Part shown: piece by piece, positions 8,569-19,296 of the stretch
How the letters are laid out: each line of letters begins with the position of its first letter
Numbering within the stretch: the first letter of the stretch is position 1
From: Enterovibrio sp. JCM 19048
Lineage (GTDB): Bacteria; Pseudomonadota; Gammaproteobacteria; Enterobacterales; Vibrionaceae
Direction of reading: 5' to 3'
NCBI GenBank assembly: GCA_001310415.1
Contig: BAXE01000002.1
Location: forward strand, 186,001 to 250,000
Length of the DNA: 64,000 nt
The notes under the pieces: generated by a model
Told to the model about the DNA's origin: nothing
The model's database searches: none
What the model saw: the letters and a program-made list of their open reading frames with translations, nothing else
Position numbers and translations under genes: made by a program

Positions 8569-10487
8569 TTAGCCGTGAGTGCGGATGTCTTCGAGGTAGG
8601 TGTAGCCGCTGAGGCCTTCTTTCAGTTCTGCCAGAATGCTTTCATGCTCTTCTTCCGGCAGTGCTCCTTTCACCAGTGCTTCGTACTGAACCAGGAACTC
8701 GTCTGCTTCCATGTGTACATAACGCAGCACGTCGCCAACGGTGTCGCCCAGGTGGATAGATTCAATCTCGTAGCCGCCTTCTTTGGTGCAGCGGACAACG
8801 GCTGAGTCGGTGTCACCGAACAGGTTGTGCATGTCGCCCAGGATTTCCTGGTATGCACCCACAAGGAAGAAACCAATGCGGTAAGGTTCTTCGTCAGTCC
8901 ACGCTGGAACCGCCAGTGTGCTTTCGATGCCCTGACCTTCAACGTATTGGTCAACCGCACCGTCGGAGTCACAGGTGATATCCAGCACTACGGCGTTGCG
9001 CTCTGGCGCTTTGTCCAGTTTGCTCAGCGGCAGGATTGGGAACACCTGCTCGATACCCCATGCATCCGGCAGCGACTGGAACAGGGAGAAGTTCACGAAG
9101 AACTTGTCTGCCAGACGGCTGGACAGTTCGTCCAGTACCGGACGGTGCGCGCGGTTTTTGTGTGACATCTGGCGCGACAGTTCGTGGCAGATACGCAGGC
9201 TGATCTGCTCTGCCCACGCGCGTTCGGTGAAGTTCACCAGACCCATAGAGAATTGCATGTGCACTTCTGACAAGTCGTTCTGGTTGTCGTGGTAGATCTC
9301 AACCAGTGAACGTTGATCAGTTGACTGGCTCAGGTCTTTGAACGACTTCCACATGTTGTGCAGAATCTGCGGCGCATCTTCAGCCGGTGCGAACACTTCT
9401 TCACGCTGGTAGCTTTCAACACCGACAACGTCAGTGATCAGCACCGCGTGGTGCGCAGTCAGGTTACGGCCAGATTCGGAAATGATGCGTGGCATCTTGA
9501 TGTCGAACTCTTTACACACGTCACCGATGGTGTAAACCACGTTGTTCGCATATTCGCGCTGGCTGTAGTTCATTGAACAGCTTGACTGGCTGCGGGTGCT
9601 TCGTAGTCGATAGCCAGACCGCCACCCACGTCAACCGTGGTGATGCCTGCACCCATCTGGTACAGCTCAGAGAAAATACGCGCCGCTTCGTTAACGCCTG
9701 AGCGAACGTCACGGATGTTGGCGATTTGCGAGCCAGGTGGAAGTGCAGCAGTTGCAGTGAATCCAGCATGTCCAGTTCACGCAGACGGTTCATCACTGTC
9801 ATACACTGGGAAGCAGACAGACCGAACTTCGATTTTTCGCCGCCGCTAGCTTGCCATTTGCCTTTACCCTGGGAGGCTAGACGTGCACGCAGGCCCAGAC
9901 GTGGTTTCACGCCCAGTGCTTTGGCTTCTTTTAGCACGGTGTCCAGCTCAGACAGTTTTTCCAGCACGATATACACTTCGTGACCCAGCTTCTCGCCGAT
10001 CAGGCAAGACGCACGTACTCGCGGTCTTTATAGCCGTTACAGACGATCACTGAGCTCGCCTGTTGTGCCATGGCAAGTACAGCCATCAGTTCAGGCTTGC
10101 TACCTGCTTCCAGACCCAACTGGCGTTCCTGGCTTGCATACTGGCTTTTCAGGATTTCGCTTACGACTTCTTTTTGCTGGTTTACCTTGATTGGGTAGAC
10201 CAGCAGGTAGTCACCTTCGTAGCCGTAATCTGAAATGGCTTCGTTGAAATGTGTGCACAGCTATCGACGCGGTGGTGCAGAATTTCTGGAAAGCGCACCA
10301 GCACAGGCAGTGATACGCCTTTTTCAATTAATTCGTCAGCCAGCGATGACAACGCGATAGCGTTTTGTGGCTGTTCGACGTTCGGGCACACAACCACTTC
10401 GCCTTGCGTACTGATATCAAAATATCCCTGACCCCAATATGGTGTGTTGTACACGTCGCGGGCGTCATTAATTGTCCAATCACTCAT
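8569..10487 (-). CDS. speA: Biosynthetic arginine decarboxylase SpeA
   Basis: PLP enzyme converting arginine to agmatine. Recognisable blocks in order: [24 protein letters not shown] (PLP lysine), [72 protein letters not shown] and [17 protein letters not shown]. Four bases appear lost (near 10260, 10003, 9731 and 9573), leaving several open pieces. With all four restored the gene gives 640 residues, close to E. coli SpeA. The ATG at 10487 is preceded by GAGGAAT. It is upstream of speB, together forming the agmatine route to putrescine. Confidence 0.9.
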
Positions 10488-11149
10488 GTCTATTCCTCGG
10501 TGGTGATTGCGTACAGCAAAAGAGTGCCGATGACGAACCTGTCGCCATTTCACTGTGCTGTACTGAAAAGTAAAGGATATACAAGAGCCGGGAGTGGCTT
10601 GGGTAATACGCTGGCAGACCTTATTCAGGCATCTGAAGCGATAAATCGAGCAGCACAGCGTCCGCGCTGCGTGTTCGTTTCAGCGATGCCTTTTCCTGCG
10701 CACGGGGGTGGACAGGGATTGGGGTTTGTTTTGCGGTTGGAAGTTGGTTGCGTTGTCGCAAAGGGTGGTCAGGTCTGAAGCCTGAACATCGTTTTTTGCG
10801 AAAGATTTCATTGTCATTCCCAATAAGGCCGTGCGATTGACTGACACGGTATGACATAAAAACCGGCTTACTCACTCTCGATGAGTGGTCTCTGTTAGCC
10901 CGTATACACCTCTAAGGCATCAACAAAACCTGTTGGGTGCGTGGCGATTAGACAACCGTTTTTCCTGCGGTGCAAATAAATTTATTTGGTTTTGAAGAAA
11001 AAATTCGTTTATTCAGGGGCAGGTGAGCGGTGTCTTGGTGTAAAGACATTATATTACAATTAGTTATGCGAACGAATTTCTTCGTGTATTACAGATTTAG
11101 ATACAAAAAAGCTGCCCAAAGGAGCAGCTTTTTGACCGGAATGTGAGGT
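10488..11149. other. 662-base intergenic region upstream of speA
   Basis: Nothing here supports a gene. The part next to 10487 must hold the speA promoter. The right end holds the YfbU terminator. Open frames inside show no family resemblance or convincing ribosome binding site. Confidence 0.5.
11105..11133 (-). terminator. Terminator of the yfbU homologue
   Basis: AAAAAGCTGC / GCAGCTTTTT hairpin just downstream of the stop at 11150. Confidence 0.8.
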
Positions 11150-11656
11150 TTATGCGTTCACGATCTGGCAGATTTCGTTACCACTCAGGTGGTACTGGCG
11201 AGGGCAGTTGCGCCACACTTTCAGCATGCGCTGGTATTTTTCCAGCATTGGGGTTTGCGCATTGAAGTGGTGCTGGCCTTTGTCAAACTGAGGGTACAGA
11301 CCTTCGTTGTCGGTCAGGAAGCGCACGTAGTGCATCAGTTGCGCTTCTGTCGCAGCGTCAAAACCCCAAAACTGCAGGCGGCGCGCATCGACATCGCATT
11401 CGCAACGGTTGCCGTCTCCGAGCATTTTGTGTGATTCCTGAAGTGCGTGGTACATCTCCATAAAATCAATTACCTGACGGCAGAGATCTTCAGACATATC
11501 ACCGAAGTCTTTGTCCAGTTCACGCATTTGCAGTGCATAACCGCGTTCGACGACGGTTTGAAGACGGCGGTATTTCTCTGCGTTCTGCGGATCCAGCTGA
11601 GACATCAGGGTGTATTGGTTTGACAGGATTAGACGTTGAGCGTGTGTCATTTCCAT
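11150..11656 (-). CDS. yfbU: YfbU family protein
   Basis: 168 residues, nearly the length of E. coli YfbU (164), and alignable throughout. It begins [15 protein letters not shown] and contains [28 protein letters not shown] and the C-terminal [18 protein letters not shown] and [15 protein letters not shown]. The biochemical role of YfbU is not established; overproduction in E. coli has been linked to cell death. It is a monocistronic gene with its own terminator. Confidence 0.92.
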   Translation of the reverse strand: MEMTHAQRLILSNQYTLMSQLDPQNAEKYRRLQTVVERGYALQMRELDKDFGDMSEDLCRQVIDFMEMYHALQESHKMLGDGNRCECDVDARRLQFWGFDAATEAQLMHYVRFLTDNEGLYPQFDKGQHHFNAQTPMLEKYQRMLKVWRNCPRQYHLSGNEICQIVNA

Positions 11657-11870
11657 GGGAGTGGCCTCGAAATATAAATAATTCTTTATCCAAACAAGCT
11701 CTTAGTTCTTTTTTGATGAGCAAATTTGGCATTTCATGTGCCACAGATTAGCAGTTCGTATTCATCAATTTCTTGATCTCACTACAGGTTAGTCACGCTT
11801 TTTTAACTTGAAAATTGGATAGAATCTGCCCTGTGGACATACTGAATAAAAGCATGGATTGGGATTAGGC

Positions 11871-12517
11871 ATGGTTTACTGGCAACTTGTTGGTTGGGGA
11901 TGTTTTTTGGTATCGCTTTGGCTTTGCCGCTCCCCTGTTGGCTGGAAAAAACTGCGCACAGAAAAAGGGTATCAGCATTTCGTGTTTGCCAGTGCGATTG
12001 TGCTGTTTTGCCTATGGGCGCTGAAGGCGGGGATCCGAGAAGGGTTAGATATCCATTTTTTGGGGATGACAGTGCTGACGCTTTGCCATGGTCCGCGTAT
12101 TGCTATCTGGATTAGCGTGCTTCCCCTGACCTTGATGGTTGTATTTGGACTACTTCCTTTTGCCGATGTCGGGCTCTATGCGTTCACAACGGCTGTTTTG
12201 CCGGCGCTGCTTAGCTACGGGGTATTCTGGCTGACCTACCGTTATATGAGCCATCATCTTTTTATTTATATTTTTCTGGCAGGCTTCCTGAATGCGGCGG
12301 TCACCATTGTTTTTCACATCTGTGTAGTCTCCGCCGGGTACTGGGTATCAGGCTTTATGCTTGGCCAAATATTGTCGATAACTACCTGATGCTGGCGCTG
12401 CTGATCTGGTTTCCAGAAGGGCTGCTCAATGGCATGGCAATCACGCTGATGACGGTTTACCGTCCGCAATGGCTGCGTACTTTCTACGACAATGAATACC
12501 TTTCGCCGGAGCGTTAA
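11871..12517 (+). CDS. CbiM-like predicted integral membrane protein
   Basis: A multi-helix membrane protein (six or so hydrophobic segments) matching Vibrio proteins annotated as energy-coupling-factor-type permease components. Features are GIREGLDIHFLGMTVLTLCHG, LPALLSYGVFWLTYRYMSHH and the C-terminal WFPEGLLNGMAITLMTVYRP. The ATG at 11871 (MVYWQLVGWG) is preferred over an upstream TTG. One base is lost near 12360; restored length is 215 residues. No energising ATPase is nearby, so transport of a cobalamin-type substrate is unsupported. Confidence 0.7.
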
Positions 12518-12540
12518 CCAAAAGACTCTCCAACAGACAT

Positions 12541-12567
12541 AAAAAACCGGCACGAGGCCGGTTTTTT
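12541..12567. terminator. Bidirectional terminator between the membrane protein and pflA
   Basis: AAAAAACCGGC / GCCGGTTTTTT hairpin placed between convergent genes. Confidence 0.85.
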
Positions 12568-12581
12568 CAGGAAACAAGGAA

Positions 12582-13322
12582 TTAGTACACCACTTTGTGT
12601 CCGTACTCTTCCAGGATGCCTTTCAGCATTTCCATGGTTTCTTTCTTTGGTGGGCTCACGTCTTTGAGTTCGTATTCGTAACCCAGTGCTTCCCACTTGT
12701 GCGCGCCCAGCTGGTGGTATGGCAGCATCTCAACTTTCTCGATGTTGTCCATGTCTTTGATGAACTCACCCAGTCGGCGTGCAGAATCTTCATCATCAGT
12801 GTAACCCGGAACGACCACGTAGCGAATCCAGGTTTTCTGGCCGCGTTGGTGCAAGTAGCGGGCAAAATCCAGTACACGTTTATTTGGTACACCAATCAGT
12901 TCGCGGTGGATCTCGTCATTGATTTGTTTCAGATCCAGCATGACCAGATCGGTCGCATCCAGCAGCTCGTCAATCACGTCAGAGTGTTTGCGGATATAGC
13001 CGTTGGTATCCAGACAAGTGTGGATGCCTTCCGCTTTGGCTGCGCGGAAAAAGTCGCGTACAAATTCAGGCTGAAGCATAGCTTCGCCGCCTGAAGCGGT
13101 CACGCCGCCGCCTGAGGCATTGATGAAGTGACGGTAGGTCACGACCTCTTTCATGATTTCTTCAACCGTGATTTCACGGCCATCGTCCAGATCCCAGGTA
13201 TCGCGATTATGGCAGTATTTGCAGCGCATCAGGCATCCTTGCATGAACACGATAAAGCGAATGCCAGGACCATCTACGGTTCCACAAGACTCAAAGGAGT
13301 GAATACGGCCAATTACCGACAT
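12582..13322 (-). CDS. pflA: Pyruvate formate-lyase activating enzyme
   Basis: Radical SAM enzyme that installs the glycyl radical on PflB under anaerobic conditions. The CX3CX2C cluster motif is in [15 protein letters not shown] (about residues 29-40), with [18 protein letters not shown] and DTNGY after it. Its 246 residues match E. coli exactly and the gene is intact. It is on the same strand as pflB, separated by the REC-EAL gene. Confidence 0.95.
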   Translation of the reverse strand: MSVIGRIHSFESCGTVDGPGIRFIVFMQGCLMRCKYCHNRDTWDLDDGREITVEEIMKEVVTYRHFINASGGGVTASGGEAMLQPEFVRDFFRAAKAEGIHTCLDTNGYIRKHSDVIDELLDATDLVMLDLKQINDEIHRELIGVPNKRVLDFARYLHQRGQKTWIRYVVVPGYTDDEDSARRLGEFIKDMDNIEKVEMLPYHQLGAHKWEALGYEYELKDVSPPKKETMEMLKGILEEYGHKVVY

Positions 13323-13480
13323 GGTGTCTCCAAAAACGACTGTAACAAATAGGGTGTTATTTTATTACAGAATCGGGGTGACCAAAAGCGAATATCCGGT
13401 GTGACAGGGAGATTCCCGTCAATTATGTAGGGGAATGACAGGGACTGTGAGCCGGTAGCCCTGCGCCGGTGACAACCGGG

Positions 13481-14686
13481 CTACAGGGTATTGATAGCAA
13501 CAGCCGGGCAGAGGGATTTGTTTTCAAGCAGCGCTTGCCAAAGGACATGCCAGTCGTGCAGCGTGTTGGCGGGCATGGGTTTGGCGATGAAAAATCCTTG
13601 TCCATAATCGCACCCCATGTCCCTTAAGGAATGCCAGACTTCAATACACTCAATCCCTTCTGCTACCGACGCGACGTGGATCCGCCTGGCGACCATCACA
13701 CTGGCTTCTACCAGTGCCATCGCAGTCCGTGAACTGAGCATGGGAAGCACCAGATTCAAGCCAATTTTAAGCGAATCGATGGGCAGAAACTCGACCTGCT
13801 GCAAGGTACCATAGCCTGATCCAAAATCATCAATGGCAATGCGGAAACCCTGCAACAACAAGCGCGATGCCGCTTCCTGAAGCTGGGCTATGCGCTCAAA
13901 GCTTTCCGGCTCCTGCAGTTCAAAATAAATGATTTGGTTAAGGTGAGAGTGCTTTTGGCCCAACGCCAGCACTTCATCAACGAAATTCAGCTCAATCAGG
14001 TTGTCGGCAGAGATATTGATGCCGACAGGCCGGCCTTGCAAAAATTCCTGTTCGGAGAGCACCTTGTGGATGATGTTTAACGTAAGTACTGACTCTAGCC
14101 CGAGCTTGGTCAGTTGCGGCAGAAAACTGCGGGGCAAGGTGACGCCGCGTATTGGGTGTCGCAGTCTTTGCAGGGCTTCACAGGCAACCCATTCACCGGT
14201 ATCAAAGCGCACGATGGGCTGGAACCAGGTTTCGAACATTTGTGCATTCCACGCTTCCAGCACTTCATGCTCTGAAAGGGGAAGCAGTTCCCTTGGGAAG
14301 TTCACGTCATGTTCGGTGGCGATCGTCAGGTAATATTTCAGCAAGGGGATTGAGCTTGGCTTTGGCAAGATACCCAAGACATTAAGCATCATACGCTCGC
14401 ACATACTTTCTACCGTGCGTAACACCTTGGGGGAAGCGGCGCTGGTGATGACTATGCATCCCATAAAGCCGCGTTCGGCAGCGTTACTCAGCAGTTTGAT
14501 GCCATCAATATCCGGCAGGTCTAAGTCGCAGAAAACCAGGTCAGGTTTGTGGTGCAGTATTTTTTCCAGTGCGATGGAGCCGTTTTCGGCAAAAATAAGG
14601 TTGTCTTCGCCGGTAAGCAATTGCATTAACTGGCCTGCGATTACGTCCCGCTGGAATGGATGATCCTCGACAAGCAATATGTCCAT
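13481..14686 (-). CDS. Response-regulator receiver plus EAL domain protein
   Basis: The ATG at 14686 (MDILLVEDHPFQ) follows AGGGGA; an upstream in-frame ATG gives a less likely longer form. Residues 1-125 are a REC domain with acidic pair ED and probable phospho-acceptor Asp54 in VFCDLDLPDIDG. A C-terminal EAL domain runs from about residue 150: CEALQRLRHP (EAL), GINISADN, IAIDDFGSGYGTL (DDFG), SVAEGIEC and GCDYGQGFF. These cover the main Mg-binding and catalytic positions, so c-di-GMP phosphodiesterase activity is plausible. The usual LKID reads LKIG. No partner histidine kinase is nearby. It sits between pflA and pflB with no shared function evident. Confidence 0.88.
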   Translation of the reverse strand: MDILLVEDHPFQRDVIAGQLMQLLTGEDNLIFAENGSIALEKILHHKPDLVFCDLDLPDIDGIKLLSNAAERGFMGCIVITSAASPKVLRTVESMCERMMLNVLGILPKPSSIPLLKYYLTIATEHDVNFPRELLPLSEHEVLEAWNAQMFETWFQPIVRFDTGEWVACEALQRLRHPIRGVTLPRSFLPQLTKLGLESVLTLNIIHKVLSEQEFLQGRPVGINISADNLIELNFVDEVLALGQKHSHLNQIIYFELQEPESFERIAQLQEAASRLLLQGFRIAIDDFGSGYGTLQQVEFLPIDSLKIGLNLVLPMLSSRTAMALVEASVMVARRIHVASVAEGIECIEVWHSLRDMGCDYGQGFFIAKPMPANTLHDWHVLWQALLENKSLCPAVAINTL

Positions 14687-14828
14687 GACGTCCCCTGAAA
14701 GCGCTTTGAGCGGCATCCCTGAAGAATGCGATTTTGTTGTGTCGAAACAGCCTGATATCAGTATGGTCTTAATTTTAGGACTCGTCGACAGAACGTCATA
14801 CGGTGTTGGGTGGGCAATTTTAGGGCAT

Positions 14829-14857
14829 AAAAAACACCTCCCGGAGGAGGTGCTTTT
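14829..14857 (-). terminator. pflB terminator
   Basis: CACCTCC / GGAGGTG hairpin flanked by A and T runs, just past the pflB stop. Confidence 0.8.
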
Positions 14858-14877
14858 TGATTCAGTGAATACTCAGA

Positions 14878-17153
14878 TTAAAGAGATTCAGTGAAAGTAC
14901 GTGCGATTACGTCTTTTTGCTGTTCAGCAGTCAAAGAGTTGAAACGCACAGCGTAGCCCGATACACGGATAGTCAGCTGTGGGTATTTCTCTGGGTGCTT
15001 AACTGCATCTTCCAGTGTCTCACGGTTCAGTACGTTAACGTTCAAGTGTTGACCGCCTTCGATACCAGACTCGTGGTGGAAGTAACCGTCCATCAGACCT
15101 GCCAGGTTAGAACGCTGAGTATCGTGATCTTTACCCAGTGCGTTTGGCACGATAGAGAAGGTGTAAGAGATACCGTCTTTCGCGTGTGCGAATGGCAGTT
15201 TACCTACAGAAGTCAGAGATGCTACTGCACCTTTCTCGTCACGACCGTGCATTGGGTTCGCGCCTGGTGCGAATGGTGCACCTGCACGACGACCGTCTGG
15301 GGTGTTACCGGTTTTCTTACCGTAAACAACGTTAGACGTGATAGTCAGGATAGACTGAGTTGGAACCGCGTTGCGGTAGGTTTTCAGCTTACGAATCTTG
15401 TTCATAAACTTCTCAACCATTTCACATGCGATGTCATCTACACGGTTGTCGTTGTTACCGAATTTAGGGTAGTCGCCTTCGATTTCGAAATCGATCGCGA
15501 TGCCGTCTTCGTCACGGATTGGTTTAACTTTCGCGTACTTGATTGCAGACAGTGAGTCAGCTGCAACAGACAGACCTGCGATACCACACGCCATAGTACG
15601 GTATACGTCACGGTCCATCAGAGCCATCAGAGACGCTTCGTAGCTGTACTTGTCGTGAGAGTAGTGAATCGCGTTCAGCGCGGTCACGTACTGCTTCGCC
15701 AGCCAATCCATGAAGCTGTCCAGACCCGCCCAAACTTTATCGAAGTCCAGGTACTCGTCTTTCATTGGCTCTTGCTTAGGACCAACTTGCAGTTTCAGTT
15801 TCTCGTCCACACCGCCGTTGATTACGTACAGCAGAGTTTTCGCCAGGTTCGCACGCGCGCCGAAGAACTGCATGTGCTTACCAATAACCTGTGGAGATAC
15901 ACAACAAGCGATAGCGTAGTCATCGTTGTTGAAGTCTGGACGCATCAGGTCATCGTTTTCGTACTGGATAGAAGAAGTATCGATAGATACTTTCGCACAG
16001 TAACGCTTGAAGCCGTCTGGCAGTTGCTCAGACCACAGAACCGTGATGTTTGGCTCTGGTGATGGACCCATGGTGTACAGGGTGTTCAGGAAGCGGAAGT
16101 TAGTACGGGTAACCAGAGTACGGCCGTCAACGCCCATACCACCCATTGATTCTGTTGCCCAGATTGGGTCACCAGAGAACAGCTCATCGTACTCAGGAGT
16201 ACGCAGGAAGCGAACCATACGCAGCTTCATTACGAAGTGGTCGATGATTTCCTGAGCTTCAACTTCAGTGATCTTGCCAGCAGCGATGTCGCGCTCGATG
16301 TACACGTCAAGGAACGTAGAAGTACGACCCAGTGACATTGCAGCACCGTTTTGAGACTTAACAGCAGCCAGGTAGCCGAAGTACAGCCACTGTACAGCTT
16401 CTTGAGCAGTCGTCGCAGGACCAGAGATGTCGTAGCCGTATTTCGCAGCCATTTCTTTCATCTGGTTCAGAGCGCGGTATTGCTCTTGGATTTCTTCGCG
16501 AAGCTGCATAGTCATTTGCAGATCTTCACCTGATTCCAGTTTCTCTTGCAGAGAGTGGAATTGCTTCGCTTTGTCTTTCAGCAGGAAGTCTACACCGTAC
16601 AGTGCTACGCGACGGTAGTCACCGATGATACGACCACGGCCGTATGCATCAGGCAGACCAGTCAGAACACCAGACTTACGGCAGTTCAGGATATCTGGGT
16701 GTAGATATCAAATACGCCTTGGTTGTGAGTCTTGCGGTACTCTGAGTAAATTTTAGAAACCATTGGGTCCAGCTCACGGCCGTAAGCTTTACAAGAACCC
16801 TCGATCATGCGCACGCCGCCGTTAGGCATGATTGCACGCTTCAGTGGTGCTTCAGTTTGCAGACCAACGATCTTTTCCAGATCTTTGTTGATGTAGCCCG
16901 CGTCGTGAGCAGTAATGGTAGAGATAACAGAAGTGTCGAAGTCTACTGGCGCGTGAGTTGAGTTCTCAAGCTTGATGCCTTCCATCACTTTTTCCCAAAG
17001 CTTGTTAGTCGCTTCAGTACCTTCAGTTACCAGGAAAGACTCATCACCCTCGTAAGGGGTGTAGTTCTTTTGAATGAAGTCACGTACGTCGACTTCTTTC
17101 TGCCATTCGCCTTCAGCGAAACCTTCCCATGCTTTAGCAAATTGCTCAGACAT
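14878..17153 (-). CDS. pflB: Formate C-acetyltransferase (pyruvate formate-lyase)
   Basis: Converts pyruvate and CoA to acetyl-CoA and formate. Strong identity with E. coli PflB throughout. The active-site adjacent cysteines are in [16 protein letters not shown] and the glycyl-radical loop near the C-terminus is [14 protein letters not shown]. One C is lost near 16697 (FDIYTP to DILNCRKSG), splitting an N-terminal ~155-residue piece from the rest. Restored length is 758 residues against 760. Such a break would abolish the enzyme and fits a sequence error better than a real mutation. The next gene upstream on the strand is the DUF3360 transporter, not focA. Confidence 0.95.
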
Positions 17154-17317
17154 GATGTACCTACCTTTTTAGTAGAAGAAAACAAGTACCTAGTGGGTGA
17201 ATCCACGCGACCATTATGTTGGTGCTCAGTACACGATCATTGAAAACAGTAAAAGCAACAGCGCTCTCAAAAAACGCGCTTGATTTTACGCTTTGTATCC
17301 AGCCTTGGATAGTATTT

Positions 17318-17340
17318 TGGGCAGCCCAAATGGCTGCCCA
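17318..17340. terminator. Hairpin between the DUF3360 gene and pflB
   Basis: A perfect nine-base stem TGGGCAGCC / GGCTGCCCA. It lies just past the DUF3360 stop; the T-rich flank is on the plus side, so on the minus strand it may act as an RNA-stabilising or attenuating hairpin rather than a full terminator. Confidence 0.5.
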
Positions 17341-17348
17341 GATTTTTA

Positions 17349-18891
17349 TTACATCAGCGCAGGGATACCGAACTGATCTTCCAGCATACCTACCGCCAGC
17401 ATTGCTACCAGACAGATAACCAATACTGAACCAGGGATCACGATGCGGTCTACGAAAGACAGCTTTTTCGCGCGCTCTTTGTCACCAATAAGACCGTTGT
17501 TATCCAGCAGCATTGCCAGTGCCCAAGCCAGAACCGGGTTAGCAACCATGGATGCAAAGATACAGATACCTGCTGACTGAGAGTCTTTGGTTTCACGAAC
17601 CATCTGAACACCCGCTTCCAGCAGTGGCAGGAATACACCTACCAGCAGCGCGATACGCATTACCGGTGGCCATACCGCTACGTCCATTGGGAAGCCAAGG
17701 ATAGCGATGAACATCACCAAACAGCCCAGCAGAATCGCACCCGCAGGGATTGGACGCTTCGCAATCGCTGCAGGGATCATGTAAGTACCCAAGATGACGT
17801 GATGTTACCACCACCAACCGCAGTACCAACCATCTGACGGATAGAACACATGGTCATGGTGTCATCCACGTCCATCAGTACTTTTTCAGTCTTAGGTGGG
17901 TAGTTCAGTTCTTGGAAAATACGGTGACCCAGGAAGTCCGGTGACCACATGGCAACTGCCAGGATTGCAAATGGCAGTGACGCGATGAAGTGTTGTAGGT
18001 TAGGCAAGCCCAGCATCCAACCTTCTTCTGTGCTACCCCACCAGTAAACTGGGCTCAGGTTAGGCAGGCCAGTTTGCGTGGTGAAAGTCAGGTCGAAGCC
18101 AGCGCCCAGCGCAAGAGCTACAATCAGGCCAGTAACAGCACAAGCAGGGATTGCCAGCCAACGCTTACCTACACGGGCCAGCAGCGCGTACAGTGCGACG
18201 TTTACTGCCAGAACTACCAGACCCACATAACCCAGGCTACCTTTGGCAACGGTTGCGGTTTCCAGACCTTTTGCCCAGGTTTGGATATCTGCGATTTGGC
18301 TCATTGCACCGGTGAAGCGAGGAAGATCAGAAGACCACCTGCTACGCCCTCGCTGGTGAGGTTGACGAGTTTTGAACCGCCTTTGAAGTAGCTCAGCATC
18401 AGACCGAACATACCCAGCAGAAGTGCAAGCGCGAGAGGGTGAGCACCGGCCAGGGCAATGGTACCGATCAACGGGATCATTGGGCCATGGTTACCGGCAA
18501 GGTTAGCGCGTGGGTTGATAAAGCCAGAAGCAAGAACACAGAACAGCAGGGCAGGGATCAGCATCTCTACACGTGCTACTTCGATAGCAAACTCTTTGCC
18601 CAGGTTGATGTGATCCCAAGCTTGGGTCAGGCCATCCGCCCAGGACATCATTACTGCTGAGTACATCGCGATAATGCCGATGGTACCCGCCAGTGCAGGA
18701 ACGAGGTCTTCAAGTTCGAATCGGAAGTCACGGCCAGGAAGGTTTAGTTTCCAACGGCGTGGGTTCATGATTTGAAGTTCGTGGTCCAGGTAATCTGAAC
18801 GCGTCGCGAACTCAGAGGCAGGTCGGTGCTTAGCTTGATACTCGCTTTGCGCCTGGTCGCCGATTTGCTCTGATGGAGCTTGGATTGACAT
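17349..18891 (-). CDS. DUF3360 family multi-helix membrane transporter
   Basis: A polytopic membrane protein of 514 residues once two lost bases (near 18317 and 17789) are restored. It has the anion/xanthine-permease-like character of DUF3360: RFELEDLVPALAGTIG, SGFINPRANLAGNHGPMIPL, DVDDTMTMCSIRQMVGTAVG and KRPIPAGAILLGCLVMF. The ATG at 18891 is preceded by GAGGAC. It occupies the position between pflB and ycaO where E. coli has focA, with an FNR-like box upstream. Substrate unknown; transport of a fermentation-related anion is inference from position only. Confidence 0.8.
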
Positions 18892-19296
18892 AAAGTCCTC
18901 TTCGTACAAAAGCAAACAAACTGTTTACGTGCGCTTTGCTTCTTTACGCTGAACAGTTGCTGTTGTAACTGTGAAGAGATAAGAAACAGAGAGCTAAAAA
19001 ATTGTTTAGCGCCATACTAACAAACCTCCTCTCTGTAAATTTGATTTAGATCAGTTCCGTGAAAATAAATTACATTGAGCCGAAAGACAACACAAAAATT
19101 GGTGGTTTTATCGCAATGCATGTCCTTTTGGCGCTGAAATAACCGGAAATTATGTAATTTAATTACGAAGCGAGGCGCGAGACGTGTGCCACAGTGATGA
19201 GCCAGAAAAGGGGGAAATGAAGGCTGGAATTGTGAACAGGTTGTGCAAAGCTGCCATGAAAAGAGGCCTGCCCTACTTGAGGGCAGGCAAGATCAT
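18892..19296. other. Intergenic regulatory region upstream of the DUF3360-pflB genes
   Basis: About 400 bases without a gene. It holds the FNR-type box at 19041-19054 and A/T-rich stretches suited to promoters. The ycaO stop lies at its right edge. Confidence 0.6.
19041..19054. promoter_or_regulatory. FNR-type binding site
   Basis: TTGATTTAGATCAG matches the FNR consensus TTGAT-N4-ATCAA in nine of ten fixed positions. It lies 150 bases upstream of the DUF3360 start, matching expected anaerobic control of pfl genes. CRP can bind similar sites, so FNR is likely but not certain. Confidence 0.7.

Noticed and set aside
10621..10875. An 84-residue minus-strand frame upstream of speA
   Set aside because: Composition is unlike the neighbours, no ribosome binding site, no recognisable family.
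14878..17153. pflB as a true pseudogene
   Set aside because: A single missing C in a run of C explains the break, and the rest is intact at family length; the same signature recurs across unrelated core genes.
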